Shown here: positions 1 to 12,500 of the stretch, piece by piece
How the letters are laid out: every line of letters begins with the position of its first letter
Position numbering within the stretch: the first letter of the stretch is position 1
Origin: Tanytarsus gracilentus
Lineage: Eukaryota > Arthropoda > Insecta > Diptera > Chironomidae
Direction: 5' to 3'
Length of the DNA: 64,000 nucleotides
Assembly (NCBI GenBank): GCA_038502055.1
Contig: JAXRKN010000045.1
Location: 8,917,501 to 8,981,500 of the forward strand
Notes under the pieces: model-generated
Database searches by the model: none
Told to the model about the DNA's origin: nothing
What the model saw: only the letters and a program-made list of their open reading frames with translations
Program-made: the position numbers and the translations under genes

Positions 1-2558
1 TTAATTAACTTTGTGGGTTGAAATAACTATTTTTACGTATCTTGAAAATTTAATCAAGAACTGATGAAAATTTTTAAGTGTTAGCAATTTAATAAAAAGC
101 TTATCAAGTGGTTAAACACTTTAAAAATTAGTAAAAAATACACTCCAAAATAAGAAAAAATATTTTGAGTCTCAACGATGAAATTTTTTGCTCCTTCAAC
201 AAGTTTCTAAAAAATTAAAATTTCTCAAAAAACTTCCACGAAATTTCACGCTCATGAATTTAATTCAATAATCCATCTCAACTTAGGCGTTAAATTTCCT
301 TACACAGCGGCATCACGGCAGTGATTCAAATGTGATATGAAATTACAACAGCAGTACCGAGTTCACATCGTGACTCAACTTCAATGTATTCAAAGCTCAT
401 TCTATTTTAATTCCACCATTCGACAAGATTAGATTTGAAACCTAGCTGAAATTTGAATGTGAAAAAAGTGTACGTACACAAATCTAACAGTCAATGATGC
501 TTGGAAGCGTTTTCATGCGTGCAAACACACACACATACACGGGAGTCAGGCGAGAAATGAATATCAATGATAAGAAAGCTTTCAATCAATCGCTTTGAAA
601 AAAGGGAAATTGTCATACGAATTGGGATTTTTCCGGTGCTCTTTTCAAACCGTCGTGTTTGTATTTACGTTTTGCTCTTCAATCTATCCTCCGCTATACG
701 CAACCGACAGTTTATTTCACTTTGTGACTTTTTTCTCATTTTGTACTTGTCAAAATCTTTTCTATCTGTTTTTGATGGAATTTAACCCACGCAAAAAATA
801 TTTTCTCTTTGTTTAACGGAATTTTTTGAGGTTAACATTTTTAGGGTGGAAAACTAAGGAAAAACAATAACTTTTCAGAAATTACATAAAGTAAAACGAG
901 TGCCTCACCCTATTGCCTTCAGCAAGCCACTTCCTCCATTCTATTTTAACCCCAAATTTAATTAGATTAATTAAAATTTCAAGATACAAATTCATCATTA
1001 CCATTTCTACTCGCTTTTTAACAAAACCATTCACCGCATGTTTCATAACTTTCAAAATCCTCGAACTCTCTCTTCGAAAATCTGCTATCAGCAAAACCTT
1101 GAAAAACTTTATTATTATTCGCGGTGGAATGGGGTTGAAGTAATTATTTATTTCTCTTTTAATACGATAATCTAGTTTAGGAAAATCTGAAATTATAGCG
1201 CGCCACTCGACCGAAATCCGCAATGATAACCAATTAACTAAAATCTCGTTCAATCATATTTACTTATTAATCCATCGAGTAAATAAATTGCGAGACTGAT
1301 AAGAGGCTGCCATTATGGAAGCGGTTAATTTTTATCTCTTTCTCTCTATTTTATTTGAGGCTTTTAATAAATTGTCTTCCATAAATATCTCGAGAAAGGG
1401 ATTTTTTCATTTTCATTTCGAATGAGAGAAAATTAATAATAAAAATTGGATTAATTATAAAAATATTTTTAGATATTGCCGCACTAATAAATTCATGAAA
1501 AATTAATATTCAAATTCATCTCAAAAATTTCAATCTTTGCCGCTCGGGATGTAAATTCAATCTCGTGTGTTGTGTATAAGGGTGGTGGATTAATTATGTT
1601 AATTGAATGTCAAAATCTCTTTTCTTACCATTTCGCCTTATGATCAGCAATAAAAACATCAAAATTGAGCTCCACAAATTCACCATGTTGTACGTCTCTG
1701 TGGGACTAACTGTTTATCCTACGCTCTAAAAGCAGTGAAGGGGAAAGAAGATATTTTAAGATATTTTCATGTTTACGTTTCAGATAAAAGATGACATGTA
1801 AATAATTAATTATTATTAATGCTCATTTAGTGAGTGTCTTGGCCTTTTTCATCTCACTTGGGAATGTCAACGATTTAATGAGCGTGGATGAGAAATTTCT
1901 TCTAATGTTTCTTCCTTAGGGTGTTAATTTACACACAAAATATTTAAGTCCTCCTTCTTTCCCGGCTTTATTTGTTTTGTGTTGGTAAAATATGCCGCGA
2001 TCAAAATGCTTTGCTCGTGAGGATTAAATTGAAATTAATTCCTTTGTGAAAAATAAAAAATTGTTGCTCCAAAAAATTTAATTAAATAAAATTATGAAAG
2101 TCCTCAAGGTTCTTCTTAAGTACTCTGCAATTTTCGAAAATAAAAGTCTTTGAACTTTTAAATTTTTCATAACAATTTTATATTCGATGTTCTTAAGAAA
2201 TGTTTTTTACATCAGAAATTTTAGATGAGCAATTTTGTTTACAAGTAATTTATTGAGTAATTTTAGCAAAATGTAATCTCAAAAAAATGTTTACACTTTT
2301 ATTTGCTAATGAAACATTCTCCTTTGAAGCTTTCTGTAAAAGCTTTGTCTAGACATTTTTTTATGAAGCTTTCTTTGAGGTTCAACAGTAAAAAAAAGTG
2401 TTTACTGCTGTGAAATTTCCCAGATGTTTTCTTTAAATGATGAAAAAAATTCAATAAACTTGCATGGTGACCTCAAAATGCGAGAGAGAATTTTTTATGA
2501 TGCAATATTTATGCACTGAGCATCTGCGATTGCAACCTCAAAGCGAAGATTGAGAAAA
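1..2558. other. Gene-free AT-rich stretch
   Basis: I see no coding sequence here. The open frames are short, uncharacteristic and not flanked by convincing splice sites. The only structure I can support is a small foldback at 842-912, listed separately. A CACA microsatellite-like patch lies near 525-540. Confidence 0.6.
842..912. repeat. Foldback repeat (arms TAGGGTGGAAAACTA / GAGTGCCTCACCCTA)
   Basis: Left arm 842-856 and right arm 898-912 are imperfect inverted copies around an AT-rich spacer. The arm resembles the AAGGGGTGgaaACTC arm found at several other places in this window. Mismatches make this a weaker member. Confidence 0.45.
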
Positions 2559-2631
2559 AAAATGTTTCAAAACCCACACGTGGGTGTTGCCGCGTAACCC
2601 ACTGTATCAGATCGGTATTGAAAGTCATTTT

Positions 2632-2742
2632 GGGGAAGCCTTTTAGGAGAAGCCTTGGGGAAGCCTCTGGGGAAGCCTCTGGGGAAGCCTTTTAGGGGAA
2701 GTCTTTTTGGGAAAGTCTTTTAGGAGAAGCCTTGGGGAAGCC
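2632..2742 (+). repeat. Minisatellite of GGGGAAGCCTTTT-type units
   Basis: Variants of GGGGAAGCC separated by TCT or TTTTAG recur about eight times. The corresponding array in the second element copy (43895-44060) is written GGCTTCCC, so it has the opposite orientation relative to the rest of the element. Confidence 0.8.
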
Positions 2743-2861
2743 TTACCTTACGATGTTGACTCTTCCGTGGTTGAAATATAAATGAGCTTGAGAGAGAAAT
2801 TTTTTGCCTTATATATGAAAAATTGGGGAAGGCTTAGAGAAATCATTTTAGAGAAGTTATT

Positions 2862-3183
2862 TTCCATTATTTTCCATTTTCCATCATGTTCCATTTTCCA
2901 TTATGTTCCATTTTCCATCATGTTCCATTTTCTATCATGTTCCATTTTCCATCATGTTCCATTTTCCATCATGTTCCATTTTCCATCATGTTCCATTTTC
3001 CATCATGTTCCATTTTCCATCATGTTCCATTTTCCACCATGTTCCATTTTCCACTATGTTCCATTTTCCACTGTGTTCCATTTTCCACTTTGTTCCATTT
3101 TCCACCATGTTTCATTTTCCACCATGTTCCATTTTCCACTATGTTTCATTTTCCACTGTGTTCCATTTTCCACTGTGTTCCAC
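2862..3183 (+). repeat. 17 bp minisatellite CATTTTCCATCATGTTC
   Basis: About 18 tandem units of 17 bp, with variation mostly in the CATCATG part (CATTATG, CACTATG, CACTGTG). The unit lacks stop codons in most frames, which produces long meaningless open frames across the array. Confidence 0.9.
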
Positions 3184-5138
3184 TAGCAACCAATTCCTGG
3201 TCCAATCCCGAGTTCAACGATACCCATGAAGCCATATAAGTGCAATTTTGTATGAAAAATGGACATTATGGCTGTCCGTGGCACGACCTATGGTCATGAC
3301 CCAAAAAATTCCTAAAATGGGCCAATATAGACCCCAAGACCTATCATCTGGCGAAAACCCGAAGTCTCTAGCTGGTCTAGGGGCTGAGATCTCGATGGAA
3401 CAGACAGACGACAGACGACAGACGACAGACGACAGACGGAAATGCGAGCATATAAGCGTTACCACACTTTGTGTGGGTTACGCTAAAAATTAGAAAAGGG
3501 AATTTGTCGAGCACTCGAGTGCGGTTTTAATTAGAAACAGTTCGAAGGTGCAAAATCTGTCATTATCGAATTTGTGCCGCTCCACGTTCATGTCAACCTG
3601 CACATTATCTTTCCTTCGAGGGAAGTGAAAAAGTTTTTTTCGTGTCTTAATTATTCCGCTCTGCGACCTTTTATTCATGGAGCTTCCGAGCGTGCTTAAA
3701 ATCGATGTTTCATTAGATGGAAATTTTTGTCAATTTATTATGTTTTTGTTATCTTTCGGTGTGAAAAGGGAAGAGAAACTCGATTTGTTATAAATTATTG
3801 TAAAAAATAAATTATAGTGTTAGATAAATTGAAAATAAATTTTATTAGATGAGTTTTCACCCCCTCTCACTTTTTCCCACCACCACAAATTTCTAACAAA
3901 TCAGCAAATGGAAAAGTTTCCCTGTTATTTTTCCTCCGCCGGTTCTCATTAGTCAGAACTGAAAATAATGAACAATATCTCGCTCTGCTAATTGCTACAA
4001 TTATGAAATAACTTTACACCAATTAATAAATGCCCTTTCAACCAGAAAACTTTTAATTTAAACCCTAGTGAAAAGTAATGAAAGGGTTTTTAATTTTATA
4101 AAAATAACTTTTTTATGGGGTGGAGAAGATAAGATTAAAATAATATTAAGAGGCGTCTTTATATCGTTTCGATGTTGACAAACGGGGAAAAATGAATGAG
4201 CGCACGCAGGGAAATGTCAAAATCATTACTTTCACCGTCGTCTTTGGTACAGTCAGGGAAGTGGTGATAAAAATGCTGGCGTCAAAGAGAGGATAAAGTT
4301 GAAGGAGGAAGAATAATAATTTTCAAGGGATAAAAATTATTTTTCATGGAAAAATTTCACAATCCAAATGTCAAAAGTCAAATTAGCAATTTTAATCTCT
4401 GACAAAACAATAAAAAATATTCCACGCCATAGGTCGCACCTCCCAAACGATAATTAATCACTTCCTTATCGCTCATTATCACATCGCGAGTGTCCTTCCC
4501 TTGAGCTATCTTGCCCTCATTTTAAATTTCAATGAGCAAAAGTTTTATTTTAGCAGCACATAAAAGGCACAAGGTCTAATGTCGCTTTTTTATGCACGGC
4601 AAACGGAGAGAGGGGATGGCTGTATATATACATAGGCAGGCCACATTTCGAAAGAGATGGAAGAACATAAAGTGCGAATTTATTCACACACCAATTGTCG
4701 CCGCTTGTGTTTTCAGCTTCACGCTTTATTCTCATGATGGAGAAAGAAGAAGAAATAAAAGTTCAAATGAAGCATAAAATAATTGTGTACCACTCTCTCT
4801 TTATCACCTTCCCACTTATATTATAAGTTTGTCCCTTGAAAAAAGCATACAAACACGAGTCGAGAGCAACATTTTTGCCGAAAACAATTTAAACAAAATT
4901 AGAAAACGAGATAATTTTGCTATGCGGGCGGTGTACTAATGCAAACATCATTTCGGAGGGACATGCGAGAGTGAGAATGAGGCAAAAATTTGTACACGTC
5001 GACAAATGCGAGAAATTATTTTCGAGTGAAAGTACGATAAGAGTCTCATGAACTATTTCATTTTACGAACTAAACCTCACACCCTCGATTTTATTTTATT
5101 TTAAGTAGCCAATGCTCCCCAAGTCGATTGTAAGAAAG

Positions 5139-5249
5139 AGCAAGCGGTGGAAACACCTAACATTTGAAATTTAAATTTTATAGTTCATTTAAAAAATTGA
5201 TAGAAGATAAAATATAATTTTTAAAATACCCGAGTGTCCACCCCTTGCT
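5139..5249. repeat. Foldback repeat
   Basis: Left arm 5139-5157 (AGCAAGCGGTGGAAACACC) and right arm 5232-5249 (GAGTGTCCACCCCTTGCT) are inverted copies with few mismatches, around about 75 bp of AT-rich DNA. It belongs to the AAGGGGTGgaaACTC arm family. Confidence 0.65.
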
Positions 5250-6304
5250 AAAAAAGTTGCCGGCAGCGAGAAGAGAAAAAATCTAATCGACATTAATTGA
5301 AATATAAAGTTAATTTGGGCATGAAAATGAGGGCGAAGCTTTATAGAGCGATATTAATTGGTTGTGAACAAATTAGTTTCGTACTGTTTAAAAATGCAAA
5401 GCTTTAAGTCACACAACAATTTTCCCAAAAAAGGTTTCACGAGCGGAAAATATTTTTTATGTGTCATTCGAAAGGATTTAATTCGAAAAGTTTATGGAAT
5501 TTTAAACAGGGAATTATTGACTGCCTTGACGATCTCAAAAGTAGAATTTTAAGCATCAAAATAAGACGAAGTAATTAGGTGACACTTTTATTGCATTAAA
5601 CCCATTTTATTTCTTTCAAGCGTCGTTTTATTACTTAATAAATTTTCAATTAATTACAAAATGCTATGGAAAACGTGAAGATGAAGAAAGGGCTGATTTT
5701 ACCCTCAACGTTTGAAAGATTTTCTTAGAATTTAATAAACAATAATTAATTGCAAATTATAGACACGTGGATGAATATTAAAATATTAATTTCAAGAATT
5801 TTAAAGATTAAAATTTTTTTGCGTTACAATTTTTCCAAATCTACCCATAGCAATTTTAATATTTTAACCTTCGCACATTTTTAACAACAACATTTTTTCG
5901 GCGAAAATTTCTCGCTTGCGTAATATTTTAAATTTTTAAAGCTCCTCCTAAAAAACGCTTTTTATTGCAAAAATCATAAACTACTAGCGAAACAATTTTT
6001 CTCTTTCATGATACATGAACGTAAAGGAGAGAGAAAAAAAATATACGGAAATGAAATTTTTCACCGTTTGCACACAAAAAAATACGAGAAATATCTCGCA
6101 ATGTTAAAGTTTAAAATTCTCTTTTTCTCCTTCTTTGAACACACGCGAAATTCACCTTTGGCATACATCTCAACGAAGTTCTTATGTGGAAATTTTTTAC
6201 CCCGATAATATTCACAAACCCAAATCATAAATGTAATTGCTTTTCTCGCAAGAGAAATAGGAAAATTTTGTTTTAGAATTCAAATATTTCGACAATAGAT
6301 CAAA

Positions 6305-6430
6305 AAGGGGTGAAAACTCATTGATGTGGAAAATTTCAATATCTTTTATTCAAATATTTTTTATTTAAATAAATTTCAATTAAAATTTAGATTAAAAATA
6401 ATTTTAAAAAAATCAAAGTGCCTCACCCTC
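6305..6430. repeat. Foldback repeat
   Basis: Left arm 6305-6320 (AAGGGGTGAAAACTCA) pairs imperfectly with right arm 6416-6430 (AAGTGCCTCACCCTC). The core is almost pure A/T. Same arm family as 5139-5249 and 41715-41787. Confidence 0.5.
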
Positions 6431-8303
6431 ACAAAAAAAGTAAATTTCCCTTTAAAATTTCACAACCATTCGATGCTTGATTGATTTATTGAATGATAAA
6501 TACATTTGATACATATTTCTGCCATGCCGGTCAATCTCCGGGTTATGGTAAGTGCAATGCATGCAGAGCATTTTCAACTATGAATATCGAATGAGAGAGT
6601 GTGAATGAAAAAATTAATATTGATGATCGTTTTATGGCGGTATAGAGCGAGAATGTGACAGGAAGGGCCAGGAGGGTTGTATTGATGTTCGAAGCTGAAA
6701 CTCAGCACAGGAAGTGATCAAACATTTACTTTCGCATCGAATAAATTATCTTGTGAAATGTAAACGTTTCGCAAACCCTTTTTTGTGATCTGCCCACACC
6801 ATAAAGAGCCAACAATCCCAAAACTCATCTCATCCGACTTTAAATACGATTTAATTCACCAGAAGGTATACACACACATCCCTCCAAGTAAGTGAGTCGG
6901 GGTGGATTTATGCAAAAGCCACACACATATTGGAGTTAATTTGCCACTTGTACCACACACAATTACGTGAATGTAAAAAAAGAATGTTGGGAAAGAAGGA
7001 GGAAAACCTCTTCGGAAGTGTTAAATAGATATTAATGTCTTCACTCGAAACAATCGAAAATTATATAAATTATTTTTAATTTCGAAAATCAAATTTTTTA
7101 ACGTCTTTTAAATTTTTCAAAATATCATATTTAAAAGAACACTTTACAATGCACAATTAAGTGGGAAGAAAAATAAAAGGAAGAGATATAATTATCATGT
7201 GAGCGAAAACACACATACAGCAAATTGTTGGCAACTTTAATTCCTCTTTTCACTAATTTTATAATGGTTTTTGGCAATGAGCTCAGCTTCACATGCTCTC
7301 TAATTAGGGTTTTTGCCTCCTCCGCAGTTATCTCTGTTGTTTACTTTTTTTGCTACATTCACTCGCAAAAAAGCTCAACACATAAAATGCACACACAATT
7401 TTTTTATATTTCACCGTTAGGCAACGTGTGCATGCACCCACATGAAAATTTTTAATTGAAGCCTTTTTTTACTTTCTAACGGCTTTTGTGATTTTTTTAG
7501 TTATTTTTTATATTCGCACAAATTTATCTTTGTGATCATCACAAAAAAAAGTGTTCAAACAATTTATTCTCAAATTTTTTATTTTCCGCTTTTTCGAACT
7601 TCAATACCGGACAGCTGAAACGAGACTAATTTTTTGGCGCATAGTGTGGAGTTTGATAAAACTTTTTCTTCTTTATTTTTTCTTCTCTACCGTTGATGTT
7701 CGTATCCTCTCCGACAACATTGAACACACACACAGCCAGTGAGTCTCACATCTCTATGTTGTGCTTTACCATTTTCTCACAGAGTCAGAGCGGCAAAGGA
7801 ACATGTCAAAATATTTTTCCTATGGTTTTCAAATTTTTCCTTTTTCTCTCTTCGGTCCACGAGCTCGAAAGATTTTTTTCTCTCGTCTCTCAATTTTGAG
7901 GAAAATTTTCGCTCTCTTTTCTGGCACAATTTTCACTCTCTCACTCTCACTTTTCTTATTCGTGTTCAACATGCTTGTTGATGATGTTTACTCTGAAAGA
8001 TGAAGGAAGTGAGACACATAACCCTGTGAGGAAAAGGAGGAAATTGAATCAGGAAGGAATTATTTTAAAAATTTTCATTCCACCTTGCGACACAATCGAA
8101 AATGACTTTGCTTTAGAAAATTATTTTACCTCTAAAATTTGTTAGGAAATTGAACAATTTTTGCTTTATAAATGTAATTTCCGTTCATGAGGCAAATGAA
8201 GTGCTGCCGATGAGTATCTTGTATGTCTTTCCGATTGCACGATATCAGAAATAATTTTGAGATTTTTATTAAAAAATTTCTAAGAATTTTATAAATTTTA
8301 TTC

Positions 8304-8451
8304 AAAGGGGTGGGAAACTTGTGAATTAAAATTTCTCAAATTGCAATAAAATAAAAGGTTCGATTTATTATTTTAAAACCAAATTTTGAGTTGATTATTG
8401 CAAAATTATATGACACCAAAAAATTAAATTAATTCCAAGTTTCTCACCGCT
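8304..8451. repeat. Foldback repeat
   Basis: Left arm 8304-8321 (AAAGGGGTGGGAAACTTG) and right arm 8436-8451 (CAAGTTTCTCACCGCT) are inverted copies with few mismatches, around an AT-rich core of about 115 bp. Confidence 0.6.
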
Positions 8452-9504
8452 AATTTTTACTTACTAAAGTTTTATTTAAAAAATTTAATTAAACACAAAC
8501 TATTTTATGACCCAACAACAGAATGTCCATTAGCCTCAAACACACACACACAATGGACACATGTTGTCACATCTAACGAGAACAAAAGATATTAAAACGC
8601 TCTCACCATACATTTTTCTGTCTCTGAATCACGTTGTCACGTGTAAGTGATCAATTAATCTAGCATTTATGTACTTATGGAAATCTTTATGGCACTCACG
8701 CTGAAAATTATTCAGCTATTCAATTAAGTGTAGAAGAATGACGACAAACGAGAGTTTTTGCAATAAAAAAATTTCCGTTGCATGATGGAAAAATAAAAAA
8801 AAATCTTCTTTTTTACAACTCACACACGTCACTCACGAGAGGAGCAGGAGTGTCGGTGGTTGAGGGAAAAATTGAAATTGAAATTGAAGCGGCTATAATT
8901 AATAAACATAGCGAGAGAGTGTATACGAAGCTTAAATTGAATAAAATCACGCAAATAATCAATTAAATATTCGCACTCATGTTACGAGGCGGTGTGTGCA
9001 TGGTGTCGGCAAACCAAATGGGGCGGAGGATTGTCGAGATTGTAGGAAAATCGCAGGTAATCATATGGTTTTATGAAAATCAACCATGTTTAGTGGTCTT
9101 TTCCGATAATTAAAGAAAATTCTTTTTATGCGATCAAATAAGCGACGACATGCACTTAACTCTAGCCTACGGTGTAATTATTGCTGATCGATCAACAACC
9201 TAAGCGTCGACGAACATTAAATTTTCCCTCATTTTCGTGCTCGTTTGATTCATTAAGTGTCGTGGAATTATTAAGAGCAGTTATTTCTGCATCAGAATGG
9301 ACTTTACCACTTTTTTGTAAAAACTTTAGCTTTATCGGCACTCAGAGGTGGATTTTTAATTTTGATATGGGTGATTATTTTATGATCTGAATGTAATTTA
9401 TTTAAATTTAGAATTTTAAATAAAAAACAAATTCAAAAATTCAAAATTAATTTTTAGAAATTACTAAATGAAAATTATCTCAAGTAGTAGGGTGGAGACT
9501 CATA

Positions 9505-9593
9505 ACTTCGGAGTTTTGGGTACTCCTAAAATAATTTTTTAATAAAAAAATCTTTGTCAGCAGAATTTTAAGAATCACCCACAAAATCGGAGT
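9505..9593. repeat. Foldback repeat
   Basis: The left arm 9505-9526 begins ACTTCGGAGTTTTGGGT. The right arm 9573-9593 contains CACCCACAAAATCGGAGT. They are inverted copies with small gaps. The arm sequence differs from the main AAGGGGTG family although it shares the GGGT/ACCC core. Confidence 0.5.
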
Positions 9594-12500
9594 AAAAATT
9601 AATAACACCACAAACTATAATCTGAAGGTAATTTCTCCTCTAACAATATGCAAATGGACACAGCAACTCAACCCGTTAATTAATTTTGAGCTGAGGAGAG
9701 TTCTAATGAATTCTAGTCATGTGGTTTTTTCATTAACTCCTGAAATTCACTTATATGCGAAAATGTGTAATGCTTGTCGTCGCTCGTCATCGTTGCCGCA
9801 CGCTGTTGCCAGTGTAAAAGTGTCACGATGCGGTTTGGAAACGAATTCTTGATAAACTCTGCGACAAGCATTTGTTGGTGCATATACACATGCTAATATT
9901 TAATTTAAAATTTCCATAATGCATTTTTTAGAGCGGGAAATTGAAAATTTTCTTATTAAAAATTCAATTTTTCTTTTGGGGTTGTTTAAAAGTTAAATCA
10001 CTATGAAATAATAAAAAGTCATGTTAACACATCTTCAAGTGACATCAATTTGAAGTGCATTAAAATCACGAAAATAAATGAAAATCAATCTCGACACATG
10101 AAAGCAGAGTGAGGACTTCATACACGCGGTGAAATCAAATAAATAAAATAGGGAGAGAAAAATTCAATAAAAAAGTACACGAAGTGGATAAAATTCTGTT
10201 GAAACTTGTCAGGCGTGCACATGATTGAAGGGTCGCTTATCGCACTAACGGAGAGAGAGCAAAAATTCTCGTTAAAAAACAATTTTTAAGTAAGAAGACA
10301 CGAAATTTCTTTCAGGCACTTTACAATTGTGATGAGCAAAGCAAAAAGCAAATATTTATTTGGGAAAATTAGAAAAATAAGGAAGCTATTTATAAATGCT
10401 TAAAAAATGTTTCTCCCTTCTTTCTTTTTTGCATATTGTGAGCAATAAAAATTTCTAAATTGTTTTTTTAACTTGATCGAATACGTCGGAAAATCATCAA
10501 AGGATGTGATGAGAAAATATTTTAAGATAAAATTAGAAATTTAGGGATGTCGGAGGCGCATCGTTGGATGAAGATTGATTACTTGAGAGGTTCTTTAGAT
10601 CGATGTGGACGCTTAAGAATTTATTTAAGGTAAATTTTTAAAAATACTTTAATTTATTTTATAACAAATTCAATTCAGAATTCATGAAAAAACTAAAATT
10701 TTTCACTCAAGATCAAAAAAATAATTTCAATTTCTATTAAAAAAATAACTCAAATTGAAGAATTTTTCGTTTGAACTTTCATCTTCAAGCAAAAAGTCAA
10801 TTTAATTCAATTTTAGGTCGTTTCAACCCTCACGCTATTATAAAAATATATTTCTCGGTACTCACCCATTTTTCCCTCCCCTCCAATTTATCCACTTTTT
10901 TTTATGAAATTATTTAGAAATCTAATAAAAAAAGGAGAACAAATTAGGCGTCATAAAGAGTCCAAAGATCTCTCGAGAGAGGTGAAAATCCCTTTTAGCC
11001 GGTTGAATGTCTTCATGCAACATTCATTGCTTATCTACATTCCCATCTCCCTCGCCTTTCGTTCGCTGTCGATGGCCTATTAATATATATTATTATTACA
11101 TACTTTCTTTATTAGATAAAATGTCGATTTTTCTTCCCTCCCCGCTTCGTGATTGAGAATTTGTGCTGTAATGGAATTTCTCTGCTGATTATTACCTTAT
11201 TTTTCACATTGTGTAATGATTCAGAAATTTCATGAGACCTTTCGTCAGCAGAGAGAAAAATCTTTAAAATAGGTTTCGAGAAATTGATTTTCTAGGAAAT
11301 ATAAATGCAAAGCCTACGCTAGAGAAAATAAAATTTCTTGGAAGATTGTCTACTTAAAGTTAATTGAATCGAGAAAATTAAATAGTGATAAAGTCGGAAT
11401 AATTAATTGCAATTAAACAAAACTACAAGAAAGTCAATGTTTAAGTTGATGAATTTTATTTGAAAATATTCTCTCACTCTTTCTTAAATTTTAAACCTAT
11501 CTTGATTTCTTAAAATTTTAATCTACACCCACATTAAGGATTTAAAAGTAATTCAACTGAAAATGTTGCAATTATCGACAAATTCTATTAAGTCATGCCA
11601 ACAAAAAGGTTTCAACACCCACTGACAAAGTTTTTAAGGCCTCCAATTACTTTATTGACAAATTGGCATTACACGAAAAAATTTGAGTGATCAGAAAAGT
11701 TTTTTTAACTCTTTTTCCCCCTTTCAATGGAAAATTTTGTTTACCGAAAAGAAAATCATCTTCACGATAAATTTGCCAAGAAAGAAAAATTCTTCAAAAT
11801 AAACTTGTTCATGTTATGTGAAGAAATCACATAATATTCCCTTCTCATATTAGTCCTTCTGGTGACTTGAGATTGAACTTGAAACTTTTCCTTCCTACGT
11901 TTACCCCATTCCGAGGAGGAAAATCTTGTGAATGATATTTTTTCCATCCCCGCAGTGATCGTCGGTCGATTTTGCCCTTAAGTTATCAAACTTTTTTCTC
12001 TTCATGTCCCTTTTCTTTATTGTGTGTGAAAAATGAATGAAATTCAATTTTAAAGCCCGATAGGAAAAAAATTCTGAATAGTCTGTCACGAAAAGGACCG
12101 TCGAGAAGTTTCGTTCATAATTCGCTTAGCGAAGTTTTTCGATGGCCTTTTTGTTAGAAAATTGGGGCTGTTATTGAGGATGTGGGAGATTCAATAGATA
12201 AGATTAAAAAAATAAATCGTACGATTTAAATTATTTTTTAAAAATGTCTAGTTTAGTTTTATAAAAAAAAATTTTAAACTTAAATTTTCACATTCATAGA
12301 ATCAACCATAAAAGATCTGTTTTTTTTGCGAACATCGAAACTTTTGTTCTTGTCATCTCGTAGTCATTGATACCAGAAAATTGCCTGTTGCCTCACAGCG
12401 CTTCAACTCATACACAAGCAACCACCCATGAGATTGAATAAAAGAAGAGAGAAATTTCATTATGAAGAGAATTTAATTAGAAACATAATTTTATCATCGC

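Larger units (their letters stand above)
2559..3490 (+). mobile_element. Interspersed non-autonomous element with internal minisatellites, copy 1
   Basis: This stretch shares its start (AAAATGTTTCAAAACCCACA), its end (GGGTTAC.CTAAAAAT) and its internal order with 43835-44848. From 5' to 3' it has a hairpin CCCACACGTGGG (2573-2584), GTAACCCAC (2594-2602), a GGGGAAGCC-type array (about 2632-2742), a 17 bp CATTTTCCATCATGTTC array (about 2862-3183), a unique module (3191-3410), a GACAGACGACA repeat, the hairpin CCACACTTTGTGTGG (3462-3476) and inverted GTGGGTTAC (3473-3481). No transposase frame is present. Subterminal inverted repeats, internal tandem arrays and a 3' stem-loop resemble DINE-1/HINE (Helitron-related) elements. 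The class is inference. Confidence 0.75.

Noticed and set aside
882..1253. 123-codon minus-strand frame
   Set aside because: It overlaps a foldback arm, has an opposite-strand rival and shows no domain.
2782..3239. Long overlapping open frames of His/Phe/Pro/Cys-rich repeats
   Set aside because: They are the 17 bp minisatellite read in three frames. The unit lacks stops and its length is not a multiple of three, so the same peptide pattern appears in every frame.
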